Assembly (NCBI GenBank): GCA_024742395.1
Contig: JANSYO010000035.1
Coordinates: 1-46,263, forward strand
Direction: 5' to 3'
Source: Cytophagales bacterium
Lineage (GTDB): Bacteria; Bacteroidota; Bacteroidia; Cytophagales; Spirosomataceae
DNA: 46,263 nucleotides
This document shows, in pieces, positions 25,161 to 34,059 of this stretch. The notes beneath the pieces are model-generated. The model searched no databases. It was not told the DNA's origin and was given only the letters and a program-made list of their open reading frames with translations. Position numbers and translations under genes: made by a program. Within the stretch, counting starts at the first letter, position 1. Each line of letters begins with the position of its first letter.

Positions 25161-27275
25161 ATGAAAGTAAATAATTCGACTAAGATACTATTGCTGACAG
25201 TCAGCTTTTTAAGTTTGTTTTTACAAACAAAGAGCTTTGGTCAGATTGTACCACCCAAGCCGGCCGTTTGTACTACACCGCCCGCAGGATATAAATTGGG
25301 AGGTGAGTTTTCTATGCCCGGAGCATTGTGTATGGAAGAAACTGATTCTACTGTAAACTATACTTTTACCAATGTAACAGTTGTTGAGACTGGTCAAATG
25401 AATGCGGTTTCATATTATGTGGGTCTTACTGATAATATAGATATTACTTCTTCTGCTTTCAAACCGGCAGTGGCCTCTATTCAGGGTGCTACATTTAAGG
25501 CTCAGGTAAAAGTCGGAGCAGGTGTTCATTGGGTGATTCAAATAGGGGAGAGTGCCGGACAAAAATATGTAAGCTGCAGAACGGCAGAAGTTATTCGTAA
25601 GGCTCCGCCTGTGGCAGATATTTATACTTGTAATGGTACTTCTGTAAACATGATTATCAAAAATGTGGGTGAAAACCAACACAATAAGTATCTGGTAGAC
25701 TGGGGCGATGGTACGAAGGAGGTTTTTGATATTAACTCTTCTAATCCGCTACCTTTTGATCATGAGCATACATATACAGGAAACCTTTCTCAGGTTTCTT
25801 TGACGGGTATTTATGTAAGAGGTGGTAATGATATTTGTAGAACAAAACCTGTTTTAAGAGATCCTGATGCATCAGTAGCACCCGTAATTACTTCTCTTAA
25901 AACTACTGACGAAGGAACGGGGGTAGAGTTTGGGTTTAAAAGCTTTGAACCGGGAAAATCTTATGTAGTAGAATATTCAGAAGACAATGGTTCTGCTTAC
26001 AATTGGAAAAGCTTGGGAGAAGCCAAAGATGGAACGTTTCAATCAACAGGTTTGAATAAGGGCTCAAAATATTGTTTCCGTATGATCGTAGAAGATCTTT
26101 GCGGTAATCCGGTAGAATCAAATATAGTTTGTGGTATGTCAATAGCAGGAACACTCTCCTCTTCAGAAGATGTGTCGATTAGCTGGACGTTGCCATCGAA
26201 TCCAACAGGTATCCCGCAGCAAACGCTGTTAGAAAGGGATATTGTAGGTTGTGATGTTTGTTTAACACCATTAAGCCTGAACTCAACTGTTCAGACAAGC
26301 ACAGAAGATAATAGTCTTGAATGTGGTAAAGTTTATACCTATAAGGTGACCACTCGTTATTTAATCACTGTGAATGGACAATCAGAATTTGTTACCATTG
26401 AATCAGAAGAAATAGTAATTGATCCGCTGGATGGTACGGTAAAAATGATTCCTAATGGTGTAATAAATGCGGGTTATCCTACCAATGATGATGCAATGAT
26501 TAAGCTGGTAGTTTATGATGCACAGGATGTAAATAATTATACCTATTTTCATAAAGGACCGAATGATGATGATTTTCTTCAAATAGGTACAGGACAAAAC
26601 TCTTTTGAGGATATTGCAATTCAGCCAAGTTCAGGTTCCTATTGCTATAAGTATCAGATTGAAGATGCTTGTGGAATTCAGTCTGAGCTGTCTCCTCAAT
26701 TTTGTACGGTCTTCCTTAGTTATCAGGGAAATACCTTGAATTGGACAGATTACTCTTTTCCTGATAATGTTTTAACAACTGGCCCAGCTCAATATGTGGT
26801 GGAGTTATATGACGAAAATATTGGAGCATTTCTTCCGCAATATAGAACCAATAACCTGACTCAAGCCGTTGGGCAGCTTATCTATAATGCTGAAACTCCT
26901 GTTTTAAAATTCAGGATCAGAGCACAGCAAGACCTTGATATCCCGGGTCTTACTAATTTTACCTTCCCTTCATACAGTAATACGGTCACTATGACTGTGC
27001 CAGCTGATATTTTTGTACCAACAGCCTTTTCTCCTAATGGTGATGGTCAAAACGACACGTTTGAGATTAAATCAAAGTTCTTAGACAGTGCGAGCATTAC
27101 CATATTTGATCGTTGGGGTACGGTAGTTTATTCTGGTGATATTGAAAGTAAAGGATGGGACGGCACTATTCAAGGTAAAGTAGTCCCTTTTGGTACTTAC
27201 AGCTATAGAATTAAAGGTAGAAGTATGGCAGGTGATGCTTTCACTAAAGTTGGCTCTTTAACCTTACTTAAGTAA
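25161..27275 (+). CDS. Secreted adhesin-like protein with gliding-motility (T9SS type B) C-terminal domain
   Basis: 704 aa. Signal peptide to about residue 28 (LFLQTKSFGQ). A PKD-like segment (VDWGDGTKEVF, near 180) and Fn3-like beta repeats with paired cysteines (YCFRMIVEDLCG; YCYKYQIEDACG) fill the middle. The last 85 residues form the type B sorting domain: FVPTAFSPNGDGQNDTFEI, ITIFDRWGTVVYSGD, GWDGTIQGKVVPFGTY. Such proteins pass the Sec system, then the type IX system, and end up on the surface or outside. The target is unknown. It stands alone. This is the strongest local evidence that the organism has T9SS. Confidence 0.93.
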   Translation: MKVNNSTKILLLTVSFLSLFLQTKSFGQIVPPKPAVCTTPPAGYKLGGEFSMPGALCMEETDSTVNYTFTNVTVVETGQMNAVSYYVGLTDNIDITSSAFKPAVASIQGATFKAQVKVGAGVHWVIQIGESAGQKYVSCRTAEVIRKAPPVADIYTCNGTSVNMIIKNVGENQHNKYLVDWGDGTKEVFDINSSNPLPFDHEHTYTGNLSQVSLTGIYVRGGNDICRTKPVLRDPDASVAPVITSLKTTDEGTGVEFGFKSFEPGKSYVVEYSEDNGSAYNWKSLGEAKDGTFQSTGLNKGSKYCFRMIVEDLCGNPVESNIVCGMSIAGTLSSSEDVSISWTLPSNPTGIPQQTLLERDIVGCDVCLTPLSLNSTVQTSTEDNSLECGKVYTYKVTTRYLITVNGQSEFVTIESEEIVIDPLDGTVKMIPNGVINAGYPTNDDAMIKLVVYDAQDVNNYTYFHKGPNDDDFLQIGTGQNSFEDIAIQPSSGSYCYKYQIEDACGIQSELSPQFCTVFLSYQGNTLNWTDYSFPDNVLTTGPAQYVVELYDENIGAFLPQYRTNNLTQAVGQLIYNAETPVLKFRIRAQQDLDIPGLTNFTFPSYSNTVTMTVPADIFVPTAFSPNGDGQNDTFEIKSKFLDSASITIFDRWGTVVYSGDIESKGWDGTIQGKVVPFGTYSYRIKGRSMAGDAFTKVGSLTLLK

Positions 27276-27304
27276 TAGCCTTTTAAACTACCATAAAGTA
27301 TGTT

Positions 27305-27312
27305 TACTTTTG
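27305..27312 (+). promoter_or_regulatory. Predicted -7 box of ybaB operon
   Basis: TACTTTTG matches TAnnTTTG; leader about 18 nt to ATG 27334. TTTT at 27281-27284 is a weak -33 candidate. Confidence 0.55.
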
Positions 27313-27333
27313 TACTTCTAAAAGACAAAAGGA

Positions 27334-27678
27334 ATGGGGATATTTGATATGGCAGGCATGATGGGCAAAATGAAGGAGCTTCAGTCCAAAATGCAGGAAA
27401 CACAAGAAAAGCTTGGTGATATTACCGCTGAAGGTGAGGCGGGTGCCGGAATGGTGAAAGTAGTAGCTAACGGTAAGAAAAGTTTAGTTAGTGTAGAGAT
27501 AGAGCCTGAACTGCTCAATAAAGAGGAGATTGATATTCTACAAGATCTAATTGTGGCTGCTGCTAATAAAGCACTGGCTAATGCTGAGGCAAAAGCTAAG
27601 GAAGAAATGCAGGGTCTTACTGACGGACTTTTGCCTAATATCCCGGGCATGGATCTAAATTCCATGTTTAATAAATAG
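27334..27678 (+). CDS. ybaB: YbaB/EbfC family nucleoid-associated protein
   Basis: 114 aa. A small DNA-binding dimer. The N-terminal helix (MGKMKELQSKMQETQEKLG) is followed by the conserved GAGMVKVVANGKKSLVSVEIEPELL and a C-terminal helix that ends IPGMDLNSMFNK. The length is standard. In many bacteria ybaB follows dnaX and precedes recR; here it heads an operon with a glycosyltransferase and coaE. The next gene starts 6 nt after its stop. Confidence 0.93.
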   Translation: MGIFDMAGMMGKMKELQSKMQETQEKLGDITAEGEAGAGMVKVVANGKKSLVSVEIEPELLNKEEIDILQDLIVAAANKALANAEAKAKEEMQGLTDGLLPNIPGMDLNSMFNK

Positions 27679-27684
27679 GACAAA

Positions 27685-28683
27685 TTGAAAGTTGCCGTAG
27701 TCATACTAAATTATAATGGAGTCCGGCATTTAGAAACCTATTTACGATCGGTAATTAAATACTCGGGAGATGCAGATATTTGGGTAGCTGATAATGCGAG
27801 CACAGATAACTCAATGTCATTTCTGGCAACATTGCCAAACGTTAACACCCTTTCATTAGAGGATAATCATGGCTATGCAGGGGGATACAACCGTGCTCTA
27901 GCTCAAATAAAAGCGGATGTATATGTTTTATTGAATTCTGATGTAGAAGTCAGTGAGAACTGGTTGTTGAAGTTGACTCAGCCTTTTGATTTTGACCATA
28001 AAGTTGTTGCGTGTCAGCCAAAGGTCTTGTCTTACTTAGAGAAAAGGCAGTTTGAATATGCAGGAGCAGCCGGTGGATTTCTAGATAAGTTTGGTTATCC
28101 ATTTTGCCGTGGTAGGCTATTTGATACATGTGAATTAGATCAAGGTCAGTATAACTCAGGAAGTGAAATCTTCTGGGCCAGTGGGGCATGTTTAGCTGTT
28201 CGATCCAAAGAATTTTTAGACTTTGGAGGTTTTGACGAACGTTTCTTTGCTCACATGGAAGAAATAGACTTATGCTGGCGTTTTAAGAGTGCAGGATATA
28301 GTATTAAATACATCCCGGAAAGTGTAGTCTATCATCTGGGTGGTGGCACTTTAAAAAAGTCAAATCCAAGGAAAACGTTCTTAAACTATCGGAACGGATT
28401 GGCTTTGCTTTTTAAAAATTTACCCTTCTCAAGATTGTTTACAGTGTTACCGGTAAGGTTAATTCTTGACGGTGTTTCCGGAATTAAATTGCTGATAGAT
28501 GGCAAACCATTGGATTTTGTTGCTGTATTGAAAGCACATTTTTCTTTTTATGGGATGATTCCTTATCTACTAAAGCAAAGTAAAGGGTTTGAAAGGTCAG
28601 CAAATGGTCTTTCAAATTACTCTGTGGTATGGCAGTATTTTGTGAAGAATGTCAAAAGTTTTAAAGATTTGCCCAATGCTTAA
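27685..28683 (+). CDS. Glycosyltransferase family 2, with a TTG start
   Basis: 332 aa. A GT-A fold enzyme: VAVVILNYNG at the N-terminus, DNASTDNS, the metal-binding LNSDVEV and the acceptor region WASGACLAVRSKEFLDFGGF, with EEIDLCWR, resembling rhamnosyl- and similar transferases of surface polysaccharides. The start is TTG at 27685: an in-frame TAG lies just upstream (the ybaB stop region) and no ATG precedes the conserved VAVVILNYNG. AGGAC five bases before the TTG is one of few SD-like sites here. Its last 8 nt overlap coaE. Confidence 0.9.
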   Translation: MKVAVVILNYNGVRHLETYLRSVIKYSGDADIWVADNASTDNSMSFLATLPNVNTLSLEDNHGYAGGYNRALAQIKADVYVLLNSDVEVSENWLLKLTQPFDFDHKVVACQPKVLSYLEKRQFEYAGAAGGFLDKFGYPFCRGRLFDTCELDQGQYNSGSEIFWASGACLAVRSKEFLDFGGFDERFFAHMEEIDLCWRFKSAGYSIKYIPESVVYHLGGGTLKKSNPRKTFLNYRNGLALLFKNLPFSRLFTVLPVRLILDGVSGIKLLIDGKPLDFVAVLKAHFSFYGMIPYLLKQSKGFERSANGLSNYSVVWQYFVKNVKSFKDLPNA

Positions 28684-29251
28684 AGTAGGAATTACAGGAG
28701 GTATTGGCTCTGGCAAAAGCACAGTAGCCAGGATTTTTAAGCTTTTGAACGTACCTATTTATAATGCTGATATGCGGGCAAAATGGTTAATTCTCAATAA
28801 GCCAAGTGTAAAGGAAAGTATAATTGATTTATTAGGAAGTGAGGCCTACTTCCATTCAGGGGAATACAATACCACTTTTGTGGCAGGCAAAGTCTTTGAG
28901 GACCAGAATTTATTAATTAAGCTAAATCAAATTGTACATCCTGCTGTAAAAATTGATTTTGAAGAATGGTGCTTTAATAAGGAAGGGCATTATCCTTATG
29001 TAATTAAAGAGGCAGCCATTATGAAGAATAAAATAGGTCTAGATCACATTATATATGTGTATGCCTCTGAAGAGGTCAGATTGAAAAGAATACTTTCCAG
29101 AGACCACAGAACTGTAGAAGCAATACGAAGAATTATGGAAAAGCAGTTTTCTGAAAAGGAGTTCAGATCAATTTCTGATTTTGTTATTGACAACGACTCA
29201 GAAATGCTCATACCACAAGTACTATCTATACACAAGAAACTTATTTCTTGA
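28676..29251 (+). CDS. coaE: Dephospho-CoA kinase
   Basis: 191 aa. Last step of CoA synthesis, phosphorylating the ribose 3'-hydroxyl. The start is ATG 28676 (MLKVGITGGIGSGKST), right before the Walker A; an in-frame ATG nine codons upstream is not needed. YNADMRAKWLI fits the family DADxxA region, and HPAVKIDFEEW and LSRDHRT support the assignment. It overlaps the GT2 gene by 8 nt and the dnaA 3' end by 11 bp tail to tail. Confidence 0.95.
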   Translation: MLKVGITGGIGSGKSTVARIFKLLNVPIYNADMRAKWLILNKPSVKESIIDLLGSEAYFHSGEYNTTFVAGKVFEDQNLLIKLNQIVHPAVKIDFEEWCFNKEGHYPYVIKEAAIMKNKIGLDHIIYVYASEEVRLKRILSRDHRTVEAIRRIMEKQFSEKEFRSISDFVIDNDSEMLIPQVLSIHKKLIS

Positions 29252-30674
29252 ATTGGGTCAAAAGTTTCTTGACCGTATCTCTCATTTCAGTATTCGTATC
29301 CATTAGATCATTAACCGTTTGAATGGCATGAATTACTGTACTGTGATCTCTTCCACCAAAATTGTAGCCAATAGCCTTCAGCGAAAGGTTAGTTAATTCT
29401 TTGGCAAGGTACATGGCCACTTGTCGGGGAATTACGATGCTTCTAAGCCTGCTCTTACTTTTTAAATCGGCAATTCTAACCTGATAGTGTTCAGTGACTA
29501 CCTGAACTATGCTATCAATATTCACCTCTTTCTCAGATTCAGTAACGATATGGTTTAGGGTTCTTTTAGCCAACTCCAGATCGATTGTTCTTTGTGTTAA
29601 TGAAGATTGTGCAATCAGGGAGATCATCACACCTTCCAGTTCTCTGACGTTTGAGTCAATGCAATGAGCCAGGTATTCAATAACTTCAAAATCAATTTCT
29701 ACGCCTTCATCATGGGTCTTTTTATGAATAATGGCTATTCTTGTTTCCAGGTCGGGGCTTTGTAAATCGGCGGTTAGTCCCCATTTAAACCGTGAAAGTA
29801 ATCGATCTTCCATTCCTTCCAAATCTCGTGGAGGTCTGTCAGATGTCATAACTATTTGTTTTCCAGACTGATGTAAATGGTTGAATATATGAAAGAAGGT
29901 TTCTTGTGTTTTTTCCTTGCCTGATAAAAACTGTACATCATCAAGAATTAAAACATCTACCTGCATATAAAATGCCATGAAATCCTGTAGGCTGTTGTTT
30001 CGAATGGCATTGATAAATTGGCTGGTAAATTTTTCAGATGATACGTACAAAACGAATTTGTCTGCCGTGTTTGCCTTAATATGATTGCCAATGGCTTGTA
30101 CCAAATGTGTTTTGCCTAAACCTACACCACCATAAATCATTAATGGGTTAAACGAGGTAACACTTGGCTTTTCTGCTACAGCATAACTGGCCGCTCTTGC
30201 CAGTCTGTTGCAGTCGCCCTCTATAAAATTATCAAAAACATACGATCTGTTTAAGAATGACTCTGATTGGGCATTGTCTAAACCTCTTAAGACAAAGGGA
30301 CTATTGACCGTGGTAGGTTTCTCCTGCTGGTATTGTTGTTTTTGAGGAGCAGGTTTGTTGGGTGCACCCAAAGAAATAGGAGGTTTGTTGTTTCCCTTAT
30401 CTCCGCTGTCTACTACTATTGAGTATTCTAACTGACCATCTCTTCCAAGTGAAAAGTCCAGGGCCTTTCTTAATAACTGAACATAATTATCTTCAAGCCA
30501 CTCATAAAAAAATTGGCTAGGAACTTGAATTACAAGCTTTTGTCCTGAAAGCTTGTAAGGTATGATTGGCTCAAACCATGTCCTGAAACTTTGCTCTGAA
30601 ATATTCTCACGAATTACTTTCAGGCAGTTTTTCCATACTATTTGAGCGTCATTTTCGATAGATGCAGAAATCAA
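29241..30674 (-). CDS. dnaA: Chromosomal replication initiator DnaA
   Basis: 477 aa. Domain I (VWKNCLKVIRENISEQSFRTWF, 1-90), a Gln/Pro-rich linker (KPAPQKQQYQQEKP), AAA+ domain III (Walker A YGGVGLGKTHLVQA; Walker B VLILDDVQFL; DRLLSRFKWGL) and domain IV with the DnaA-box-binding signature GRDHSTVIHA. The start at 30674 is an ATG. It has a promoter match at 30736-30729. A perfect DnaA box lies 165 bp upstream. dnaN is not next to it, and its 3' end overlaps coaE. Confidence 0.97.
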   Translation of the reverse strand: MISASIENDAQIVWKNCLKVIRENISEQSFRTWFEPIIPYKLSGQKLVIQVPSQFFYEWLEDNYVQLLRKALDFSLGRDGQLEYSIVVDSGDKGNNKPPISLGAPNKPAPQKQQYQQEKPTTVNSPFVLRGLDNAQSESFLNRSYVFDNFIEGDCNRLARAASYAVAEKPSVTSFNPLMIYGGVGLGKTHLVQAIGNHIKANTADKFVLYVSSEKFTSQFINAIRNNSLQDFMAFYMQVDVLILDDVQFLSGKEKTQETFFHIFNHLHQSGKQIVMTSDRPPRDLEGMEDRLLSRFKWGLTADLQSPDLETRIAIIHKKTHDEGVEIDFEVIEYLAHCIDSNVRELEGVMISLIAQSSLTQRTIDLELAKRTLNHIVTESEKEVNIDSIVQVVTEHYQVRIADLKSKSRLRSIVIPRQVAMYLAKELTNLSLKAIGYNFGGRDHSTVIHAIQTVNDLMDTNTEMRDTVKKLLTQFKK

Positions 30675-30728
30675 TGAGTGTAGAGGTTAATCTGTTAAAC
30701 TTGTTCCCTTTTCAATAAAGAAAGGTTA

Positions 30729-30736
30729 CAAAACTA
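30729..30736 (-). promoter_or_regulatory. Predicted -7 box of dnaA
   Basis: Minus-strand TAGTTTTG (30736-30729) fits TAnnTTTG; leader about 51 nt. No clear -33. Confidence 0.4.
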
Positions 30737-30838
30737 ACAAATTGAAGCGTTGAATGAGGGCAGAAAAACTTATTTTTTTTGGATAAAAAACGTCCATAAA
30801 ATTTGCATCTTATTTTTGTACCAAACTTTGCCGATATA

Positions 30839-30847
30839 TGTGGATAA
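30839..30847 (-). promoter_or_regulatory. Perfect DnaA box (TTATCCACA) upstream of dnaA
   Basis: The plus strand reads TGTGGATAA, the exact complement of the E. coli R1-type box. A second site, TTTGGATAA at 30778-30786, differs in one base. They lie 42-120 bp upstream of the predicted dnaA -7 box and may serve autoregulation. Confidence 0.65.
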
Positions 30848-31000
30848 CTCGGTTCATTTCTCTTTAAATATTACTAAATGCTGTGTTGAAAAAAAATGAA
30901 AACCTGGTTTAAGCTGTCTAAGAATTGACTCCAAAGCTTATACTTTATGGTATTTACACTTAAGTTTTAAAGTCATGACCGTCTTTCCTTACACTATCCT

Positions 31001-31008
31001 TAAGTTTG
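31001..31008 (+). promoter_or_regulatory. Predicted -7 box of the ATP synthase operon
   Basis: TAAGTTTG matches TAnnTTTG; leader about 30 nt to ATG 31042. The -33 region is weak. Confidence 0.45.
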
Positions 31009-31041
31009 TCTTTTAGTTTAGATGTATATAATAGGTAACAG

Positions 31042-31401
31042 ATGTTAAGAACTGGCGTACTGATTACACTGATCGCAATTGTATTTTTTGTAGCTGACCA
31101 TTTTTTTAAGATGTCATATTTTCATCCTCAAAAATGGGTGATGCTGGCTTTTTTTTCTGCGATTTCATTTTTATTTCACACCTTAATTGACCAAGGAATA
31201 AAGAATAAAGGCGATAAGTTTATACAATTTTACCTCGTAACAGTCATTGTGCGAATAATTGCCTGCATTCTTTTCGTTGCTTTTTTTCTTTTCAGGGGTG
31301 TAGAAAATCAAGGACTTTTCATTCTTAACTTTTTTGTACTTTATTTATGTTTTACCTTGTTTGAAATTTTAGGTTTATATCGTAACTTGCGGCGATTTTA
31401 G
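31042..31401 (+). CDS. Small four-helix membrane protein at the AtpI position
   Basis: 119 aa, almost all hydrophobic: four predicted membrane segments (GVLITLIAIVFFVADHFF, VMLAFFSAISFLFHTL, FYLVTVIVRIIACILFVAFF, LFILNFFVLYLCFTLFEI) and a basic end (YRNLRRF). It leads the atp operon, where atpI normally sits; AtpI helps assemble the c-ring. Sequence resemblance to classical AtpI is weak, so I call it AtpI-like by position and topology only. 39 nt before atpB. Confidence 0.8.
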   Translation: MLRTGVLITLIAIVFFVADHFFKMSYFHPQKWVMLAFFSAISFLFHTLIDQGIKNKGDKFIQFYLVTVIVRIIACILFVAFFLFRGVENQGLFILNFFVLYLCFTLFEILGLYRNLRRF

Positions 31402-31440
31402 CGGGAACTATAAAGGATCAACATACAGACGACCTAAACA

Positions 31441-32490
31441 ATGTTTAAAAAGTTACTACTAACTGTTTTATTATCAGTATTTTCGATTAGTTTTTTGTCT
31501 GCACAGCATGATGAAGAAGCCTCACATGAAGTGGTGTCAGGAAATGAGGATTTTGTAGAAAGACATGAAGAGCATGCCGAAGAGGCTTTCGATATGGGTG
31601 GCATGATTATGCACCATATTTTAGATGAGCATGGATGGGAATTTGCACACGGATTTAAAATTCCTTTACCTATTATAGTTTACACAGCTCAAAATGGCCT
31701 TGACATCTTCTCATCGGCAAGATTTGATGAAAATAATGGTGAGTATGGCGACTACGTAATGCATCATGAGAAGATTTCTCTAAAAAGTGATCATCATGCT
31801 ACAGTATGGGATTTTTCCATTACCAAGAATGTAGCTTCATTACTTTTAAGTGCTGTTATTTTAATATTGATTTTTACTGCCGTTGCGAAAGGATATAAAA
31901 AGAATGCAGGGAAAGCTCCTAGCGGTATTCAGTCATTCTTTGAGCCGGTAATTACGACGATTCGCGACGAAGTGGTTAAGCCAAGTATAGGGCCTAAGTA
32001 TGAAGCTTATCTTCCGTACATGTTGACTTTGTTTTTCTTTATACTTATCAACAATCTGATTGGTCTAACGCCTGGAGCGGCAAACTTAACAGGGAATATA
32101 GCAGTTACCTTAGTCTTGGCTTTGATAACCTTTGTTATGGTTCATTTTAAGGCCAATAAGAATTACTGGATGCATATTGTAAAACCTCCGGGGGTACCGG
32201 GTTGGTTATTACCTTTGTTCTGGATTATTGAGATTATTGGTGTGTTAATGAAGCCTGCTTCTTTAACCATTCGATTATTCGCAAACATTACAGGAGGTCA
32301 TATTATCCTGTTGAGTTTTATTGGCTTGGTCTTTATGTTTAAGAGTTATGCCGTAGGTGGTGGTGTTTGGGCTATTGGAACCTTCATGTCGTTGATTGAA
32401 ATTCTAGTAGCATTTATACAGGCGTATATCTTTACTTTATTGTCTTCTATGTATATCGGTGGGGCTATTGAAGAGCACCACGATCATTAA
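31441..32490 (+). CDS. atpB: ATP synthase F0 subunit a
   Basis: 349 aa, longer than the usual 250-270. The half-channel core is normal, with the essential Arg in LTIRLFANITGGH (about Arg278), NNLIGLTPGAANLTGN and the C-terminal helices. The extra N-terminus begins with a Sec signal-like stretch (MFKKLLLTVLLSVFSISFLS) followed by an acidic, His-rich region (HDEEASHE, RHEEHAEEA, MHHILDEHGW). Longer, signal-bearing AtpB proteins occur in Bacteroidota. The His-rich segment should face the periplasm. Confidence 0.95.
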   Translation: MFKKLLLTVLLSVFSISFLSAQHDEEASHEVVSGNEDFVERHEEHAEEAFDMGGMIMHHILDEHGWEFAHGFKIPLPIIVYTAQNGLDIFSSARFDENNGEYGDYVMHHEKISLKSDHHATVWDFSITKNVASLLLSAVILILIFTAVAKGYKKNAGKAPSGIQSFFEPVITTIRDEVVKPSIGPKYEAYLPYMLTLFFFILINNLIGLTPGAANLTGNIAVTLVLALITFVMVHFKANKNYWMHIVKPPGVPGWLLPLFWIIEIIGVLMKPASLTIRLFANITGGHIILLSFIGLVFMFKSYAVGGGVWAIGTFMSLIEILVAFIQAYIFTLLSSMYIGGAIEEHHDH

Positions 32491-32802
<312 letters not shown>

Positions 32803-32812
32803 TCACAAATTC

Positions 32813-32848
32813 GTTTTGCTCTGCTCACATTAGGTGTCAGAGCAAAAC
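32813..32848 (+). other. Strong hairpin between atpE and atpF
   Basis: GTTTTGCTCTG (32813-32823) pairs perfectly with CAGAGCAAAAC (32838-32848), loop CTCACATTAGGTGT, which itself can add CAC/GTG pairs. It lies 10 nt after the atpE stop, with TCTTTTCT after it. It could be a partial terminator or an mRNA-stabilising 3' end that raises subunit c over the other subunits. Confidence 0.75.
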
Positions 32849-32880
32849 TCTTTTCTAAAACGATCAATTTTTAAGAATAA

Positions 32881-33375
32881 ATGGAATTATTAACTCCCGG
32901 AATAGGTCTTATAGCTTGGCAATTATTGATTTTCCTTGCTCTGTTTTTTGTATTAAGGAAGTTTGCATGGAAGGGGATACTTTCTGCACTTAAGTCAAGA
33001 GAAGAAGAAATTGACTCAGCTTTAAGAATGGCTGAAGAAACCCGTGCTGAAATGGCCAAGCTTAAATCAGATAATGAAAAGCTGATTGCAGAAGCTCGTG
33101 CTGAAAGAGATGCATTGATTAAGGAAGCTAAAATGACTTCTAGCCGAATGGTAGAAGAAGCCAAATCAAAAGCTTCTCAAGAAGCGGGTAAAATACTTGA
33201 AGATGCTCGTGAGGCTATTGCTCAGGAAAGAATTACCATGGTAGATTCTCTGAGAAAAGAAGTAGGCTCATTGGCAATTGATATTGCTGAAAAAGTAATA
33301 AAAAAGGAATTATCTGATAAAGGTGCTCAAACTAAACTAGTTAGTGAGCTGATGTCAGAGGCAAAATTGAACTAA
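32881..33375 (+). CDS. atpF: ATP synthase F0 subunit b
   Basis: 164 aa. N-terminal membrane helix (IGLIAWQLLIFLALFFVLRKF) and a long coiled-coil stalk rich in Ala, Glu and Lys (EEETRAEMAKLKSDNEKLIA-type), ending VIKKELSDKGAQTKLVSEL. It is the peripheral stalk linking F0 to F1. Length normal. 78 nt after atpE, 113 nt before atpH. Confidence 0.95.
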   Translation: MELLTPGIGLIAWQLLIFLALFFVLRKFAWKGILSALKSREEEIDSALRMAEETRAEMAKLKSDNEKLIAEARAERDALIKEAKMTSSRMVEEAKSKASQEAGKILEDAREAIAQERITMVDSLRKEVGSLAIDIAEKVIKKELSDKGAQTKLVSELMSEAKLN

Positions 33376-33488
33376 TTGATTTGTTCAATAAAAAACTGAA
33401 TAATTTAAAGATTTATTCTTTTAAAATTAAATCCATAGTTCCTAAGTTTAGGGCGTGGAGGTAATAATACCGAAGCTCAAATAGTAGA

Positions 33489-34022
33489 ATGTCAAACTCA
33501 GTAGTTGCATATAGATACGCCAAAGCCTTAATAGATTTGGCTATTGAACAAAAGGTAGTAGAGAAAGTAAATGAGGACATGAAGTTCTTTGCAGAAGTTT
33601 GTGACCAAAATTCCGAGTTCGAAAAAATAATGGCCAATCCTATCATTAGACATGATAAGAAAAAGGCCATTTTGAAAAAGATTTTCGAAAATCGTGTTGA
33701 CTCTGTGACTTATTCAATTTTTAACGTCTTAACAAGGAAGAACAGAGAGAATTTGATTTATCCCATTGCAAAGGAATTTCAGATTTTATACAATCAATTA
33801 AACCAAATTCAGGAAGCTTTCGTTACTACTGTAGATCCTTTGAATGACGAGCAGAGAGAAGAGTTTAGAAAAATAGTAGAACAAGCGTCAGGAATGAAGG
33901 TGAAGTTAGAAGAGAAGATAGATGCTAGTTTAATAGGTGGTTACGTTTTAAGAGTAGGCGATACTCAGATTGACACCTCAGTACGCAAAAGAATAAATGA
34001 TTTAAAGCTGGAAATGGCTTAA
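33489..34022 (+). CDS. atpH: ATP synthase F1 subunit delta
   Basis: 177 aa. Stalk protein that holds the alpha3beta3 head. The helical N-domain (VAYRYAKALIDLAIEQKVVE) and C-terminal part (VKLEEKIDASLIGGYVLRVGD) are typical. It is the last gene: a clear terminator follows at 34060, and atpA and atpG are not present, although they usually follow atpH. Confidence 0.94.
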   Translation: MSNSVVAYRYAKALIDLAIEQKVVEKVNEDMKFFAEVCDQNSEFEKIMANPIIRHDKKKAILKKIFENRVDSVTYSIFNVLTRKNRENLIYPIAKEFQILYNQLNQIQEAFVTTVDPLNDEQREEFRKIVEQASGMKVKLEEKIDASLIGGYVLRVGDTQIDTSVRKRINDLKLEMA

Positions 34023-34059
34023 AAGATATTAGTTTTCATGGCTATAAAGTTGAGAAATG

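Larger units (their letters stand above)
30675..31041. other. Intergenic region between dnaA and the ATP synthase operon
   Basis: 367 bp, A+T rich. It contains the leftward dnaA promoter match (30729-30736), two DnaA-box-like sites (30778-30786 one mismatch, 30839-30847 exact), and the rightward atp promoter (31001-31008). No gene seen. Too few DnaA boxes to call it the origin. Confidence 0.6.

Noticed and set aside
30675-31041. Chromosomal origin
   Set aside because: Only one exact and one near DnaA box; no clear unwinding element or box cluster, and no GC-skew data.
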